Below, in pieces: positions 46,490 to 59,012 of a DNA stretch of 64,000 bases. The stretch is from Adiantum capillus-veneris (lineage: Eukaryota > Streptophyta > Polypodiopsida > Polypodiales > Pteridaceae): positions 63,811,753-63,875,752 of the forward strand of contig CM043959.1 of assembly GCA_014529385.2 (NCBI GenBank), read 5' to 3'. Made by a program: the position numbers and the translations under genes. Each line of letters begins with the position of its first letter. Position 1 is the stretch's first letter. The notes beneath the pieces are model-generated. The model did no database searches. It worked only from the letters and a program-made list of their open reading frames with translations, and was not told where the DNA came from.

Positions 46490-48160
46490 TTATTTATTAA
46501 AACTCATGGTTAGACACCACATCTTCATTTTCATTTTCAATTTACATACAGTTAGACAAATCATCCTCTTCACACAAAATGGATCAGCATACCCAATTCT
46601 TTTGAAAAATTTAACTCTTTTTCTTGCAATGGTAGTTTTCGTTTTTGTCACATCTAGCTCACGTAGGGTATACATTCTAGTTCCATGCACATGCTTGACA
46701 ACATAAGGGCCAAACCATCTCTTTGCAAGCTTCCTTATTGTAGAGTGCTGGTTTTCAAGGCTACTATCATACACCAATACCCAATCACCTTCTTCAATGG
46801 ATTTTGGTCTTAGCCTATGTCTCTTGTCAAATCTGCCTTTATTTTTCAACCTTGCATCCTTTAGACGAGCTTTTGCAAGCTCAATGTCTTCAAGCCTTAT
46901 TTCCAATTGTTGTATGTGCAATGCAATAAAGTCTTCTCTACTCATTCCATCTTCCCATAGAAATACATTCCATGTAGGAACTACATCCTCAATTGGCATC
47001 ACAAGCTTTTAAACATGCATCAATTCAATAGGCATATAGCCAATTACTGAACTATGTGTCATACGGTCAGTCCATAATGCAAATGGAAGTAACAATGGCC
47101 ACTCTCAAAGCTTTAATTATTGGAGGATGCCCTCTTTCACTCTTTTATTACCCCTTTGGGTTATACGGTCAAGTTAAGGCTAGTTTGATGCCCATCCTAG
47201 AGAAGAACTCCTTTGTTTTGTCACCATCCAATTCTCCTCTATATGTAGTTACCTTTCTCACACATCCATAACGATAGATTGCATCTTCAAGAAGGAATTT
47301 ACATATGAATTTTGTATTCTTTGTCCTCAATGCATGCCCTTCAACTTGATTAGACAAATTTTCTCTTGCAATCACCAATACCTCATTTTCCAAAGTCCCA
47401 AAGGCATTGTGAGTAAGTTCACAACTCATTTGTAATGTATGGCCAATGGATAAGTAGAATGTAGCCCATCACAATTACGTACATTTGAATACATTTGGCA
47501 TGTCACACAAGACTCCACAAACTCATCCACATCCTTACACATTCCTTTCCACCAATACCTTTCTTTTACTTTGGTAGTCCTTGACAATCCCTTGTTGAGT
47601 AGCCTTTTTTGCCTTCTACCCGCAATGGTGTTCCATCTCTTTGTTTAGGATGCTTGCATAATTAAGTAGCCATCCTTCAAGAAGTATTCATTCTTATCCT
47701 ATTAAATTATTGGTCATTCCAATAATCTTGTTTCTGCAAGGTACTTAGGTATTGACCTATCAAGATCTATTCACCCTCATATGACTCCTCTCAAAAGGAT
47801 TCGAGTGAAGATACAAAAAAAAGGTACGATTACTCTTTGCATGAGAAATAGTGTAAAAATTTGGCCTACATTAACTCCCTCGACAATCATGTCATGTTCA
47901 TCTTCATACCTTGCCCTAGACAACATATCTACCATTGGATTGTCCTTTCCTACAATATGATTGAGCTTGGGATTCAAGGACTTTATGTAGGCTATCCATC
48001 GTATCATTGCAATATGAGGAGTCAAACAGCTTGTAATCATTCCAATAAGAGGCAAGCAATCAATCTACACAACCATTGATGCCCCTATCAAGTACTCCTT
48101 ATCATGTCGCAATGTTTCGATGATTCCCCGTAATTCCCTTTCTACCTGTGTGCTAGAGGC
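46490..48160 (-). pseudogene. Ty3/Gypsy RNase H and integrase fragment, decayed
   Basis: Read on minus from about 48160: an RNase H end (STQVERELRGIIE, IRWIAYIKSLNP, HIVGKDNPMVDMLSR); the integrase zinc finger (KERYWWKGM, then CVTCQMY) near 47500-47570; the integrase core (YRYGCVRKVTTYRGELDGDK) near 47190-47290, where the usual TDRG Asp is Tyr; then GYMPIELM and the C-terminal part (KGRFDKRHRLRPKSIEEGDW, KRWFGPYVV) to 46490. Frames shift several times and stops are present. The RT and gag are absent; the upstream side is cut by the LTR that begins near 48161. Confidence 0.82.
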
Positions 48161-49079
48161 TGGACACACCCTACGAAAAATGACTGCACGACGGATTATT
48201 ATTTTTTGTAATTATTCATTTATTGAGAAAAATCGACATTTCACCTTTGTAAATATTGGGGCTTGCAGAAGTTTCGAGATTGTATCCCAGTTTTGACATT
48301 TAGATTGAGTAGATGGTTAAATTGGAATATTAGGGTTTGAGATTGTAAGGTATTTATACCACTTTTTGACCTTAATGAAAAACCTTTTTGTCATTTTAAA
48401 AAAAGAGTACTGTCTGTGAGTCAGCATGATGTGTACAAGAGAGAGTGAGAGCTTTATCTTGACGCTACGCACGCACCGGTGGTCAGAATCGAGTGCGAAG
48501 AAGTGCAGCGTGTTGCCCTCGATGAGAGTTACACGCCGATACCTAAATTGCGGGCGTACGGTCCGGTTTTGCGAGATCGACCTACAAGATTCATCTGGTG
48601 ATTTGGTGAGCATATGTTATCCGTTTTTGCATTTCAGCATATCCACGCGTTTGCATTGAGTAGAGCTATGCATTAGGCACTTTAGTTTTCGGAAACAACG
48701 ACGTGCAAATTTCGGCCAGACATTCTACGTGATTTTGCACCAGGTGTTTTGGGTTGGGATTTTGGTTCATGGACCTTAGGGAGAGCGACCTATTGGTGTT
48801 AGTAGGGTCTCTTTCAAGTTTTATGGCGTTTCAAGACCGTTTGATGGGTGTTTGGCTCTAGAAAGCGTTGAAGGAAATCTCCTCTTATACACTCGTGAAG
48901 GCTGTAGCTTAGACATTGGGTAGAGACCTCTGTAGGAATTAGTCGAGAGTCGGTCGAGTGTAGATTGACACCCTATGCTTGCTTCCACGCACCTGCGGGT
49001 CGAGCTTCATCCTTAGCTGACAAATCTTGTTAGGTGAGTTCTCGCTGTGCTGACGTCCGTCGCGGCGTATCTGCCAACA
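48161..49079 (+). repeat. Probable 5' LTR
   Basis: It ends ...CTGCCAACA at 49079, one base before the primer-binding site. The start is uncertain: TGGACACACC at 48161 (just where the minus-strand Gypsy fragment breaks off) or TGACTGCACG at 48181. No second copy was found in the window to confirm it. Confidence 0.55.
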
Positions 49080-49080
49080 T

Positions 49081-49099
49081 TGGCACCGTTGCCGGGGAC
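49081..49099 (+). promoter_or_regulatory. Primer-binding site, tRNA-Asp type
   Basis: TGGCACCGTTGCCGGGGAC differs by one base in its first 18 from the TGGCGCCGTTGCCGGGGA site known from Athila-type plant retroelements. Confidence 0.82.
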
Positions 49100-50880
49100 G
49101 AAAATCCTAGGTAGGTGACCAAGACTAGTCCTTGAGGATAGGGATTCTCTAGCTTGCCAGAGTCTCGTTTTACGTTTAGATAGGATCAGAGGGTGGAGGA
49201 CTCTCTAGGTCTTAGAGGGAGTCTAGGGAGCGTGTGTCTGGCCTAGATCCTTCGACTTAGGTAGACTTAGATAGTTTTAGGTATTAGTTGAGTGTAGAGA
49301 GTAGGAGTTTGAGTGGTAGAAGCGGTGAAAGGAGAGCTTGGGAGTCCGGAGAGGCCAGGAAGCAACCAAGACACCATTATCACCATTTCACATGATGAGT
49401 AGGAGTAGGGTAAGTAGGACATCATGATTCATGATCTAGAGCACTTCATGCATGTTATACTTGCTATTAGGTTCATCACAAGGTTGTAAAAGAGGCAAAA
49501 GAGTGTTTGAAAGTTGAAGTAAAGTTCAAAAGTTGGTGTGAGTGTTTCGGATAGAGCTGCAGAGCATCAGGAGCATTTCTGTCAGAAAAAAATTAAATTT
49601 TAAGCCAGGAGACATCCTACGCGTATGATGTCTACAAGCTGATCTGGTGGGAATTTTGAAATTTTGAGTTGACCAGTGTGTTCAAAAGGAAGGTTTTACC
49701 CTATTTTCACTTGGAAAATGAAAATTTGACCATATCTTGACAAAATAAGGCCAGATAGACAGAAATTGCTAGACATCTTACCCAAATTGTGCCAAGGCAT
49801 TATTTTAAGACCAAAACCATAGGATGGCTGCATGAGCATGATTTGCATGATTTATTAAGTGCCTGAGAAAGGTTTCATCTCAATTGGGTGAGAAAATTGG
49901 GTTTTAAGCAGACTTTAGCACTTTTGACTGAAAAGGGCTAGAACAGCTAAAATTGGGGTCTTTTGAAATCCAAACCAAAATCTAAGCATAGCACTGAGTT
50001 GCTGACATTAAGGGGAAGCTGTGGTTCAAGTCTGGGGTCAAACATGCCAAATAGACATCCTACGCGTAGGATGTGTTTTGGGTGATTTGGCACTCCAAAC
50101 CCTGATTTGAGCATACCAAAGTGATCAGCACCTCTAGAGGAGTCTGTGCTTTGCATTTGAAGTCATTTGGATCAGATAGACATGCTACACGTAGAATGTC
50201 TAATGCATGAAATTAGAGCCAGAAACTAACTACGGGCATAGCAGGGTATTGTATAGCATGAGGTAAGCCTCCTAGTCAATTTTGGTCCAAATTGGAGTTG
50301 ATTTGACTGGTCAGACCAACATCAGGCTGCTAGAACAAATTTCTGATCCATTGACCAGCTTATAGGTGTCCAAAGAAAAAAGTAAAAACAGTTGTGGACT
50401 CAGCACATCAAGGGGAATCCATAGTACAAAAATCCAGGCAAAACAAAGCAGGAGACATCCTACGTGTAGGATGTCTACTGAGGCTTAGTGAAGAGAAAAT
50501 TTGACTGAGGACATACAGTGAAATTCCAGTTGACTTAAGGGTTCCAAAACTTCCTTCAGAAGTGAATTTGGACTTTGTTTGACCTTTTGACAGAGCAAAG
50601 ACGGAATTAAGACTTTTCATGTAAATTGACCAACATTCGAGGGAAGTATAGTTCCAAATTGACCTAATCCAGAACATCAGAAGTGTATAAAATACAATAG
50701 TGGTTGAGGTTAACTCTCCAGTTATACCAATCATTACTAAAACCACCTCTAGCGGTTAAATGCTTTGATTCGATTGCCGAAATTAAACGCTTGTGTACAG
50801 GTATATTTAGCGGCAAAGCAAGAAGTTGAGCGGAAATTGATCCTTTACCAGGTGAGTGGTTGGATTTTTGTTAAGTTGCA
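49100..50880. other. Retroelement leader with recurrent palindrome
   Basis: No gene. The palindrome ACATCCTACGCGTAGGATGT, perfect or with one to three changes, occurs at about 49611, 50054, 50179 and 50454. Similar palindromes recur 3' of pol at 62.4-63.1 kb. Confidence 0.75.
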
Positions 50881-50892
50881 TTGATAAGTTTG

Positions 50893-51870
50893 ATGAATTT
50901 AAGATCAGGAAGACACATCTTTAGAGACCAAAAGGTGGCAGGTGATCAGGGTAGCTTATTGTCCACCGAGGAGAGTGTAACTCAGGCAAGGCTAGATCCA
51001 CTAGCACCGATTATTGAGGAGGGTAGTGATACTGATACTTCATCAAATAAGTCCTTCTTCATGATGGGTAGTCAACAGCCAAGAGGTTTCACCTATGACG
51101 GACCAATGCCAGGAGGAAGCACCTCCCTAAATCCTTTGAACGATTCCAAGTTCACTGTAATCTTCTTAGAAGGAGAAAACTCGAGGGGAGCCCTAGTTTA
51201 TTCTGACTATCAAGGACGCAAGTGTATTTGTATTGAAGAAAGGCCTACTCAGAGACTGGAGATAATTCGAGTCTATGATGATGGAGATAGATTCCGAGAC
51301 GAAAAGGGGAAACACTATCTGATAGTTAGTAACCCTGAGGATTACAATAGATATGGAGATAACGTGGCGAAAGGAAAAATGGTTTCAGAAACTCAAGAAC
51401 CGCCTCCAAACATTGATCGACCTGGAACACTTTTTATGTATGATAAGAAAACAACCAGGGTCTCAACCTATAATGAGAATGTGGGAATTTACAAGCATGA
51501 GAGCGAGGGAATAGTCTCTTACTTTTGGTGCAAAGAACCCTACCCAAACGAATTAAGCAAAGACAAGGTTCTTTACTTATTCTCTTATGAAATTGCTATG
51601 GGGAAGGATATCGTTTTTGTTGATAGGTACGGGCAAGAATACAAACGGATTCTCCCAGAGGAGGTAGGAAAGGCAACAGTTCCAAAAGCATCAACATATG
51701 CCCCCGAAGAAGTGCCAAGAGCCACCCCACCCCTAGCAAGTCGACAAATCCCTTTTCAAAAGATTATGACGCAACCTCACATTCTACCCGATAGCAGACA
51801 TTCAACTACCAAAACCAACCAGCAACCCAGCCATCATTGCATACATGGCTTCGATATAGTGCAACATTAG
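50893..51870 (+). CDS. Unrecognised N-terminal ORF of the Gypsy element
   Basis: An intact frame of about 325 residues beginning MNLRSGRHIFRD (an upstream in-frame ATG is at 50881). It has no recognised domain; acidic and Ser/Thr-rich sequence comes first (EEGSDTDTSSNKS), then a mixed central part with RGALVYSDYQGRKC and repeated Tyr-rich segments, and a Pro-rich end. It precedes the gag domain and may be the N-terminal part of gag or a separate extra protein. It is one of the few uninterrupted frames in this element. Confidence 0.55.
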   Translation: MNLRSGRHIFRDQKVAGDQGSLLSTEESVTQARLDPLAPIIEEGSDTDTSSNKSFFMMGSQQPRGFTYDGPMPGGSTSLNPLNDSKFTVIFLEGENSRGALVYSDYQGRKCICIEERPTQRLEIIRVYDDGDRFRDEKGKHYLIVSNPEDYNRYGDNVAKGKMVSETQEPPPNIDRPGTLFMYDKKTTRVSTYNENVGIYKHESEGIVSYFWCKEPYPNELSKDKVLYLFSYEIAMGKDIVFVDRYGQEYKRILPEEVGKATVPKASTYAPEEVPRATPPLASRQIPFQKIMTQPHILPDSRHSTTKTNQQPSHHCIHGFDIVQH

Positions 51871-52121
51871 AGCAAGACCGAAACCGAGATGGGTAGCAAG
51901 CCGCACGAGGGCTAAGGGATTTACAAGAACCACCACTCTATTCACGGTATCAGGGTGAGGGTAAGCCAAAAACTCAAGGGTCAACAGAGCATGGAAGACC
52001 ACCCATAGAGCGAGTTTGGAGAGATGAACCATCTCTTGCAAGAACCGTCCAAAATTACAGCTTAGGAGCACCATTAGGAGAGGAACCACCCCACTACCGA
52101 AGGCCAGAGGAGGTATATAGA

Positions 52122-53540
52122 TTGGGACGAGGAGATCCAATGATGAGATTTGTAGACCATTGTAGAATTAGACCTTCTCAAGTGCAAAAATGGGTAAATA
52201 AGAAATACACGGGAAACAGAGATCCTAGAGATCATGTAGCAGCCTTTGTGCGTGTAATTAGAGTTGAAGAGGTGTTAGACTTCCCTACCCAATTTGTTGG
52301 ATTTGGACTAACCCTAGAGGATGATGCTACTATTTGGTTTGACTCTGTGGAGCGTAGAGACTTTGAGTCTATGGAGGAGGTGTTTGACGAGTTCATTGAG
52401 GAATTCTCACAAAGGGGGATAGCTCATAATACAGTCTCACAAATCCATAAATTCAAACAGAAAGAAGGGGAGTCTGTGCAAAAGGCAGCCCTAAGACTAA
52501 AAAGATATGTTAATTAAGTTCTGCCCTGTGGAAGAACTGTCAACTCAGTCCAGACTTATGCTTATATTTATTCAAGGACTAAGGAATGCAGATCTCCAGA
52601 AGGACTTACATATGAAGAGGAGCACGACGTTAAATGAGTTAACTCAGGAAGCTCTTTACCTTGTAGACAATTGTGCGGTCTACAAAGAGGGTGAGTTCAA
52701 GGATCTTGATGACGATTCATCCTCACAACAAAGTGGAAGCAAGTCCGCTAAGACTGCACCGAAAGGAGAATTACTGTAAGCCAGGAGCAGCTTGTAGAGG
52801 AAGTGCTAAAAAAGATTAACCTGTACGCCAAACCTCAGGCTAAACTGTCCAAGTGGTGTGCTATTGAACAAAAATGGACAAACCATGGGACGGAGGAATG
52901 TTATTATAACAAGGGGTATGTGAGAGAACGACCTTACGCTCCCCAAGCTCAGGTAGCATCTCCTCAACTTCCACCGATGCCTAGGTATCAAGCAGGCAAC
53001 CTACCAAGACCTGTAGGTGTAGAAAGACCACAAACAGTGTTGGGGCAGCAACCACCCCTACCAGGATTATGACCAGTCGGCATAAGATACACACCAATAG
53101 TAACCGAACCAGAAGAGAAGGCTTTGGTGCCTATGCATGCATATTATGAAGATCCCAATGGATATGCTACAAATCCTGTCTATTATCCACCAGAAGAACC
53201 CTCGATGCCAGAACCATGGAGCATGATGGGAAGTATAGGACCACCAATAGCTGCACAGGCAGTAGGAGAAGGAAGATATAGCTTGGATGAACGAACATTC
53301 TTGTTCATAGCCAACGGAGGCATGGGCGGGCAGAGACATGCATACCAACAAACAGGAGCTCAAGGAGCACCCCAACAGCCTAAGGGACCCTGCTACAAGT
53401 GTAGTGGAGACCATTGGCTAAGAGACTGTCCTCATGATGAAATCATTAGAGTCAACGGATATTGCACCGAGTGTGGAGTTACTCATTTGATTCCAGATTT
53501 CCCTACGAACCCGAGCAAAGGAGCAAAAACTACCTTGAAC
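52122..53540 (+). pseudogene. Gag region with zinc knuckle
   Basis: The segment 52122-52517 has the retrotransposon gag domain (DPRDHVAAFVRVIRVEEV, then DDATIWFDS and FIEEFSQRG). It continues after a shift to 52779 and 52803-53072. A CCHC-like knuckle CYKCSGDHWLRDC lies near 53392-53430 in the frame that opens at 53124, followed by a second Cys pair (CTECG). Several stops and one-base shifts break the frame. Confidence 0.8.
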
Positions 53541-55030
53541 ATGCTGGAAGCAGTGCCTTCTAGTGGAGGGTCAAAAAATGAGATGATAATACCGATTCAA
53601 ACAGTGACACGGGCCCAAGCTCAAAGAATGACGAATGAACTTATACTTGAAGAGCCAAAAACCGATGCCGCAAGTTCAGAAGTGAAAAATCAAAGAAGCA
53701 CTTGGAAAGCTAGAAAGCCGCGTATGAAAGTCAGGAGAGAACAAGAGCAAACGGCTCTATCCGAGGAGTTGAAACACACGAAGGATAGGTTAGAGCGGTT
53801 AGAGGATCTAGCTAGTCTAAGCTCACAGAATGCGGCAACCATAGTACCCAAGGAAATAGCAGAACCCAAAAGTGCAGGATCAAGAGGATCAATGCTAGCA
53901 GAAAAGGTAAATGAGCAGTTAGATGCACTTTTAAAATCTTACAAAGCCAGACTCAAGAACAACCAAACCCAAGAGCAAATATGGATGACTTATCCATATG
54001 CTAAGATAGAAAAACAGAGGTTGAAAATGTGTCGAAAGATGATTGAAACAACTCAATCCTTGATAGAAACCCCGCTTGGTAAACCTGCAAGTTAGCATGA
54101 AGTACCAGCTCCAACCCCTATCAAACCAACTTTAGAGAAACAAGTAGAAATAAAGGAAAGACTCACGAATGTCTCTGAGTCTAGGGGAGAGCCTATCATA
54201 GTGCCAAATACAACAGATGAGACAAGTGAGGGGTTCAAGCCTAAAACAATGAGAGAAATGGGTAAGGATTGTAACGGTCTAGATGACCTGTGGAAGCAAT
54301 CCGTGATGCCAACGAAGCTAACAGGGTGAGTTACCACACGAATAGCACGAGAAAAGAGAAAAATGAGATCTTACCTCCTATTGAAGAATTTGAGGCAAGA
54401 TCACAAATGAACTTTGATATACATACGCGAGGGGGAGACCAGGGATCAATTAGTTCGGGGCACAGCCAACCAGACTCACTATAAACTCTACCCTCTTACC
54501 TAGGAGAGTATGAAGCCAAGTCTGAGGTGAGAGCAATCCCATCTCAAAGACTTTCTTCTAACAGAGTGATGGATTCCCAAGGGTTGATTGAGTTATTGTC
54601 CACCCCTGTGGCATGCACAATCACATTAGCCAAACTCCTAAGACTAAGGCCAAACATGTGGACCACAGTAGGCAAATGCTTAGAAAAATTTGGAGTGAAA
54701 GACCCCACCTCGAAGCTTCAAGAAGGAATCAGAGAATTGGACAAGCCTCAACTAAACACTATGCCAATATCTTTAAACAAGGTTGGAGAATATTACGAGG
54801 GAGAAGATGGAAACACCACGCTACCAGTAGAATTCCAAGGAGTAGTTTCCAAAGCTATTCTTAACAGTGGAGCAGGAGTCGCTATCGCCGCCAAGGAAAT
54901 CTGGAAAAAATGGGGAAAACCAGCTTTGAGAGCTACCAGAATGAAATTGCAATTGGCAAATGGGTTCATGGAAAAGCCTCTAGGACTCTTAGAAAAAGTA
55001 ATTTGTCACTTCGTGCGGAATCGAGTATAA
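53541..55030 (+). pseudogene. Gag C-terminal coiled coil and first retropepsin region
   Basis: A Glu/Lys-rich region with a coiled coil (LKHTKDRLERLEDL, near 53775-53815) precedes a retropepsin-like segment at about 54842-55030. There the active-site motif reads LNSGAGVAI; the usual Asp (DSGA) is Asn. Either this protease has lost its catalytic residue by mutation or it is not used, given a second protease-like domain at 59,544. Confidence 0.65.
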
Positions 55031-55081
55031 GCATACATTTGCAATAGTCAATTTTGACAAAAAGAACAATTACGAGATCCG

Positions 55082-56023
55082 ATGGTCCAGGATTGGGGTT
55101 ACCACCACATCTACCTCAGACATGGCGAGACTACAACCAAAATACACTTAAAAGACCATAGTTACAAAGATGTGAATCAGACACCAGTGGAAGAGTTTGA
55201 TTCAGCTATATTGGCAGGGTCCGAACTCCCAACATGGTTAGGGCAAAAAAAAGAGCTATGGATGTGCGGAGCTTCACATTGTGGGAGCTTAAAAAGAGAG
55301 GAATGTGTCTTAGAAAGAGCTATTGAGGACAAGGATCATATTCCGGAACCTTTTCCTGAAAACGCCTTGGAACCTCTGGAATGGGAACACATACTAGCAA
55401 CGTTGGATGTCTGTACCATTACAGATAGCCCAACGACAATTTTTTGCGATAAGGATGGCTATGATGTGCTACCCTATTACATGGTAAGCCTTATACCAGG
55501 AGGAGATGAGATTGTAGAACCACCAAAACAAGAAGAGTTTTATTACTCCTCTGAGCATCTAGACGTAAATAACGATGCAGATAACGAGTGTTCAGACAGC
55601 TCATGCGAGTGTGGGGAGAAAACAGCGAATATCAAGTTTTATGATTTTGCCAATCAGCACCCTAGACGCCAGGAACGCTATAGGAGAAAACGAGTAGAAA
55701 ACAAAATGAGAGAGAACCTGATGCCCAAGATAAAAGATAAAACTCACTATCTAATGCTTTTCAAAGCAGAGGATTGTGTAAAAGACCAAATATCAGGAAG
55801 ATTCTCGAGAGTGCGAAGGGAACGGACGCAAGAGGAAATAAAACAAGTATGGAAAGCTAAAACAGAAACAAAATCACAAAAATCACAAATATCGAAACAA
55901 GAAACAACAAAAGACCTAGAGTGGACCAAATTGGAGCGTAAAAAGGAATACCAAGAACTAAAACGGTCTTTACGAGAGGTATGGACTACTGAGGGGGAAA
56001 GTGATGGGGTAAGGAGGGGTTAG
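55082..56023 (+). CDS. Linker region of the Gypsy polyprotein, open
   Basis: An open frame of 313 codons between the first protease and RT. It has acidic segments (NNDADNECSDSSCECGEK) and a strongly basic Lys/Arg-rich C-terminal part with possible coiled coil. It is not a recognised domain; in plant Gypsy elements of this type such a spacer often separates PR and RT. Confidence 0.5.
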   Translation: MVQDWGYHHIYLRHGETTTKIHLKDHSYKDVNQTPVEEFDSAILAGSELPTWLGQKKELWMCGASHCGSLKREECVLERAIEDKDHIPEPFPENALEPLEWEHILATLDVCTITDSPTTIFCDKDGYDVLPYYMVSLIPGGDEIVEPPKQEEFYYSSEHLDVNNDADNECSDSSCECGEKTANIKFYDFANQHPRRQERYRRKRVENKMRENLMPKIKDKTHYLMLFKAEDCVKDQISGRFSRVRRERTQEEIKQVWKAKTETKSQKSQISKQETTKDLEWTKLERKKEYQELKRSLREVWTTEGESDGVRRG

Positions 56024-56076
56024 ATAAAGGAAACATGCATGTACCATCACACCATCGGAAATTCACCATCCAGGAC

Positions 56077-57584
56077 AGAAAAATCATAATGACAACACCA
56101 ATCAGGGAAAGAATAAACCAGGAATCTTACGATGGGCCGAAAAATGCAAAACGGATAGACCTCGTTGAACCAGGTGAAAAGCCTCATCCGGTCTATATAG
56201 CAACTGATTTAGAGCCTGAAGAAGAAGAACGGCTAACACAGCTTCTCAAGAAGTATAAAGATGTGTTTGCATGGTCCTACAAAGACCTCAAAGGAGTGAA
56301 TCCATAGATATGCCAACATAGAATTCCTTTGAAATCAGATGCCAAACCTAGCAAACAGCGCCCTTATACATATAATGACACATTTACTAAACAAATCAAA
56401 GAGGAGATTGACAAGCTGATGGATGTTGAATTATCTATGAAATCGAGCATACAGATTGGGTGTCACCCATTGTGGTTGTCCCCAAAAAGAACGGAAAACT
56501 ACGAGTGTGTATGAACTTCAAAAAGATAAATGCAGCCACCATAAGGGATAATTATCCCTTGCCGATCACAGAACATGTACTTGAGAGGGTGGCCAGGAAA
56601 CGGGTTTATTCCTTTCTAGATGGGTTTTTAGGGTATAACCAATTGGCAATTGCAATAGAGCATCAACACAAAATAGCGTTTGCCACATAATGGGGAATCT
56701 ATGCGTATAGAGTTATGCCTTTTGGTTTAACCAATGCCCCAGCTACCTTTCAGACGTTAATGACGCATACGTTCAAAGAATACCTAAGAATATTCTTAGA
56801 AATATATATGGATGATCTTTGTGTACACTCTCTTCTACGAGAAGAACATATTGACCATTTACAAAAGGTATTTGAGAAATGCAGAACATATCGAATCTGT
56901 CTTAACCCGGAAAAGTGTATTTTTATGGTTATGCAAGGCCGCATCTTAGGACATATTGTCTCAAGAAATGGCATAACAACTGACCTAGACAAAATCAAAG
57001 TCATAGTAGACCTGCCCAGGCCTACTAACGCGAAACAAGTGCAATTCTTAATGGGACACTGCGAATATTATCGAAGATTCATATATATGTATGCAGTCAT
57101 TGCATGGCCTCTGTATTGTTTATTAGTCAGTTTCGACTGGACTCAGGAGTGTGAAACTTCATTCCAAAAGCTGAAGGAAAACCTTGTATCAGCACTTGTA
57201 CTTAAAGCACCAGATTGGGGAAAGATATTCCATGTTCACATTGATGCATTTGCATATGCAATTGGGAGTATTCTGGCTCAACCTGGAGACGGAACAATGG
57301 ATTTCCCAGTTTGTTATGGAAGCCGACAGTTAAATAGTGCAGATAATAACTATACAACCATCGAAAGAGAGGGTTTAGGAATGATTTATGTTGTAAAAAA
57401 ATTTCGGCATTATTTGCTCGCAAACAAATTTGTGTTCTTCACAAATCATCAAGCTCTTTTGTATCTGGTAAATAAACCATGCAATATCCGGAGAATTGTA
57501 CGCTGGTTTATTATATTGCTAGAGTTTGATTTCACAGTGGTGGTCAAAAAGGGTAAAACTCATCTACGGGCGGATCATCTTTGA
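56077..57584 (+). pseudogene. Reverse transcriptase and RNase H of the long Gypsy element
   Basis: RT starts near 56200 (LKKYKDVFAWSYKDLKG), with VVVPKKNGKLRVCMNFKKIN at 56466-56525, a TAA near 56688, then MPFGLTNAPATFQ and the catalytic YMDD at about 56809-56817. RNase H follows with APDWGKIFHVHIDAFAYAIG (Asp present), TIEREGLGM (Glu) and FTNHQALLYL, where the usual TDH is TNH. The frame ends at 57584 (THLRADHL, then a TGA). There are stops at 56305 and 56688 and a shift near 56460. Confidence 0.88.
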
Positions 57585-57656
57585 AGGCTACAAAACGGGG
57601 AAGCTCTTGAAGGAGTAGATGATGACATACCTGATGCGTATCTTTTCAATATTGAA

Positions 57657-58970
57657 ATGATACCCAAATGGTCTCAGGAAATTGTTAGTATTCTTTCCTT
57701 TGGAGGTAGATTTGATAGCAATGAAGACAGATCCAAACAACAAACAATTCGACAAACAAGAAACTTCCAGTTGATTGCAGGACGACTGTATCATATAGGC
57801 TCGGACCAAATTCTACGATTGTGTATAAATTCAGAGAAATTTGAGTGTTATCTTGAAGAAGCACACATCCAGGATTGTGCATTTCATTGTTCAAAAATGA
57901 AAACACACCAAAGACTGAAACAATTAGGGGTTTATTGGCCAACTATGTATGCTGACACACATGCTTATATTAACAAATGTACTATATGTAGTGCCAAACG
58001 ACCAGTGGATCACGCGACATTGTTTCAGGTAAACATTACACCTGCGTGGAGTCAATATATCATTGATTTCTTAACCACAAGGACGTTTCCTGAAAACATA
58101 ACAAGAGCATGGAAAAGGGCTATAGAGCAGAAGGCTCGCGACTATAATTTAATTGGGAACCAACTCTATAAGCGAGGAAAGGACAATCAACTTAGAATTT
58201 GTGCAAGTGAAAGTGAATACCTGCTGATTCTAGAACACGCACATGGAGGAATAAGTGGAGGCCATTTTTCAGGCGATAAGACGGCAAAATTTGTCTTAAC
58301 CGCAGGAATATGGTGGCCTACATTGCATACGGATGCTGAGGAGTTTGTAAAGCGTTGTGATGCATGTCAGCGCACCAAGGTGCCGATAAAGAGAGATGAG
58401 ATGCCACTACGGCCAATGATGGGAGCAAGGGCATTTGCAAAATGGGGCATTGATTTTGTGGGGCCTATTTCACCTCTTGCATATCGCACCCATACCCAAC
58501 ATATCATTGTGGCTATACGGACTATCTCACAAAATGGGCGGAAGCTAAAGCAACACAAAAAGCAGACGCACGAACCACTGCATAATTTTTGTATGAGAAT
58601 GTCTTTGTACGATACGGATTACCAATAGAAATTGTCAGTGATCAAGGTACACATATTCTTAATGAAGTCATTGAATATCTGCTAGAGGAATTCATGGTCA
58701 TACATAGAAAATCTGCTCCATATCATCCACAGGAAAATGGACAAGCTGAGGCCACAAATAAAACACTATGCACCGTTTTGACTAAAATTGTATCAGAGTC
58801 AAGAACAGACTGGGATTAGCAGCTACAATCAACACTATGGGCATACAGGGTAGCTTACAAAACATCAATAGGAACGACACCGTACAACATGATGTTTGGC
58901 TTAAACTCTATAACCCATAGAGTTTTTAATTCCAACTCTACGAATAGCAAAACGCTTAGAATGGACAGGG
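57657..58970 (+). pseudogene. Integrase with two tandem zinc-binding modules
   Basis: The open frame 57657-58628 carries a first HHCC-like module (AHIQDCAFHCSKMKTHQRLK to INKCTICS, about 57860-57990), then a spacer (FPENITRAWKRAIEQKARDY), then a standard integrase finger (HAHGGISGGHF to CDACQ, about 58240-58370). The core follows: KWGIDFVGPI (first Asp), and after a shift DQGTHILNEV (second Asp) and ENGQAEATNK (Glu) at 58640-58760, ending near 58970 with a TAG at 58817. Most Gypsy integrases have one finger. Confidence 0.8.
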
Positions 58971-59012
58971 CATGAGTAGCTCTCTTCAAGAATAGATGAT
59001 CTTGAAAAGCTA

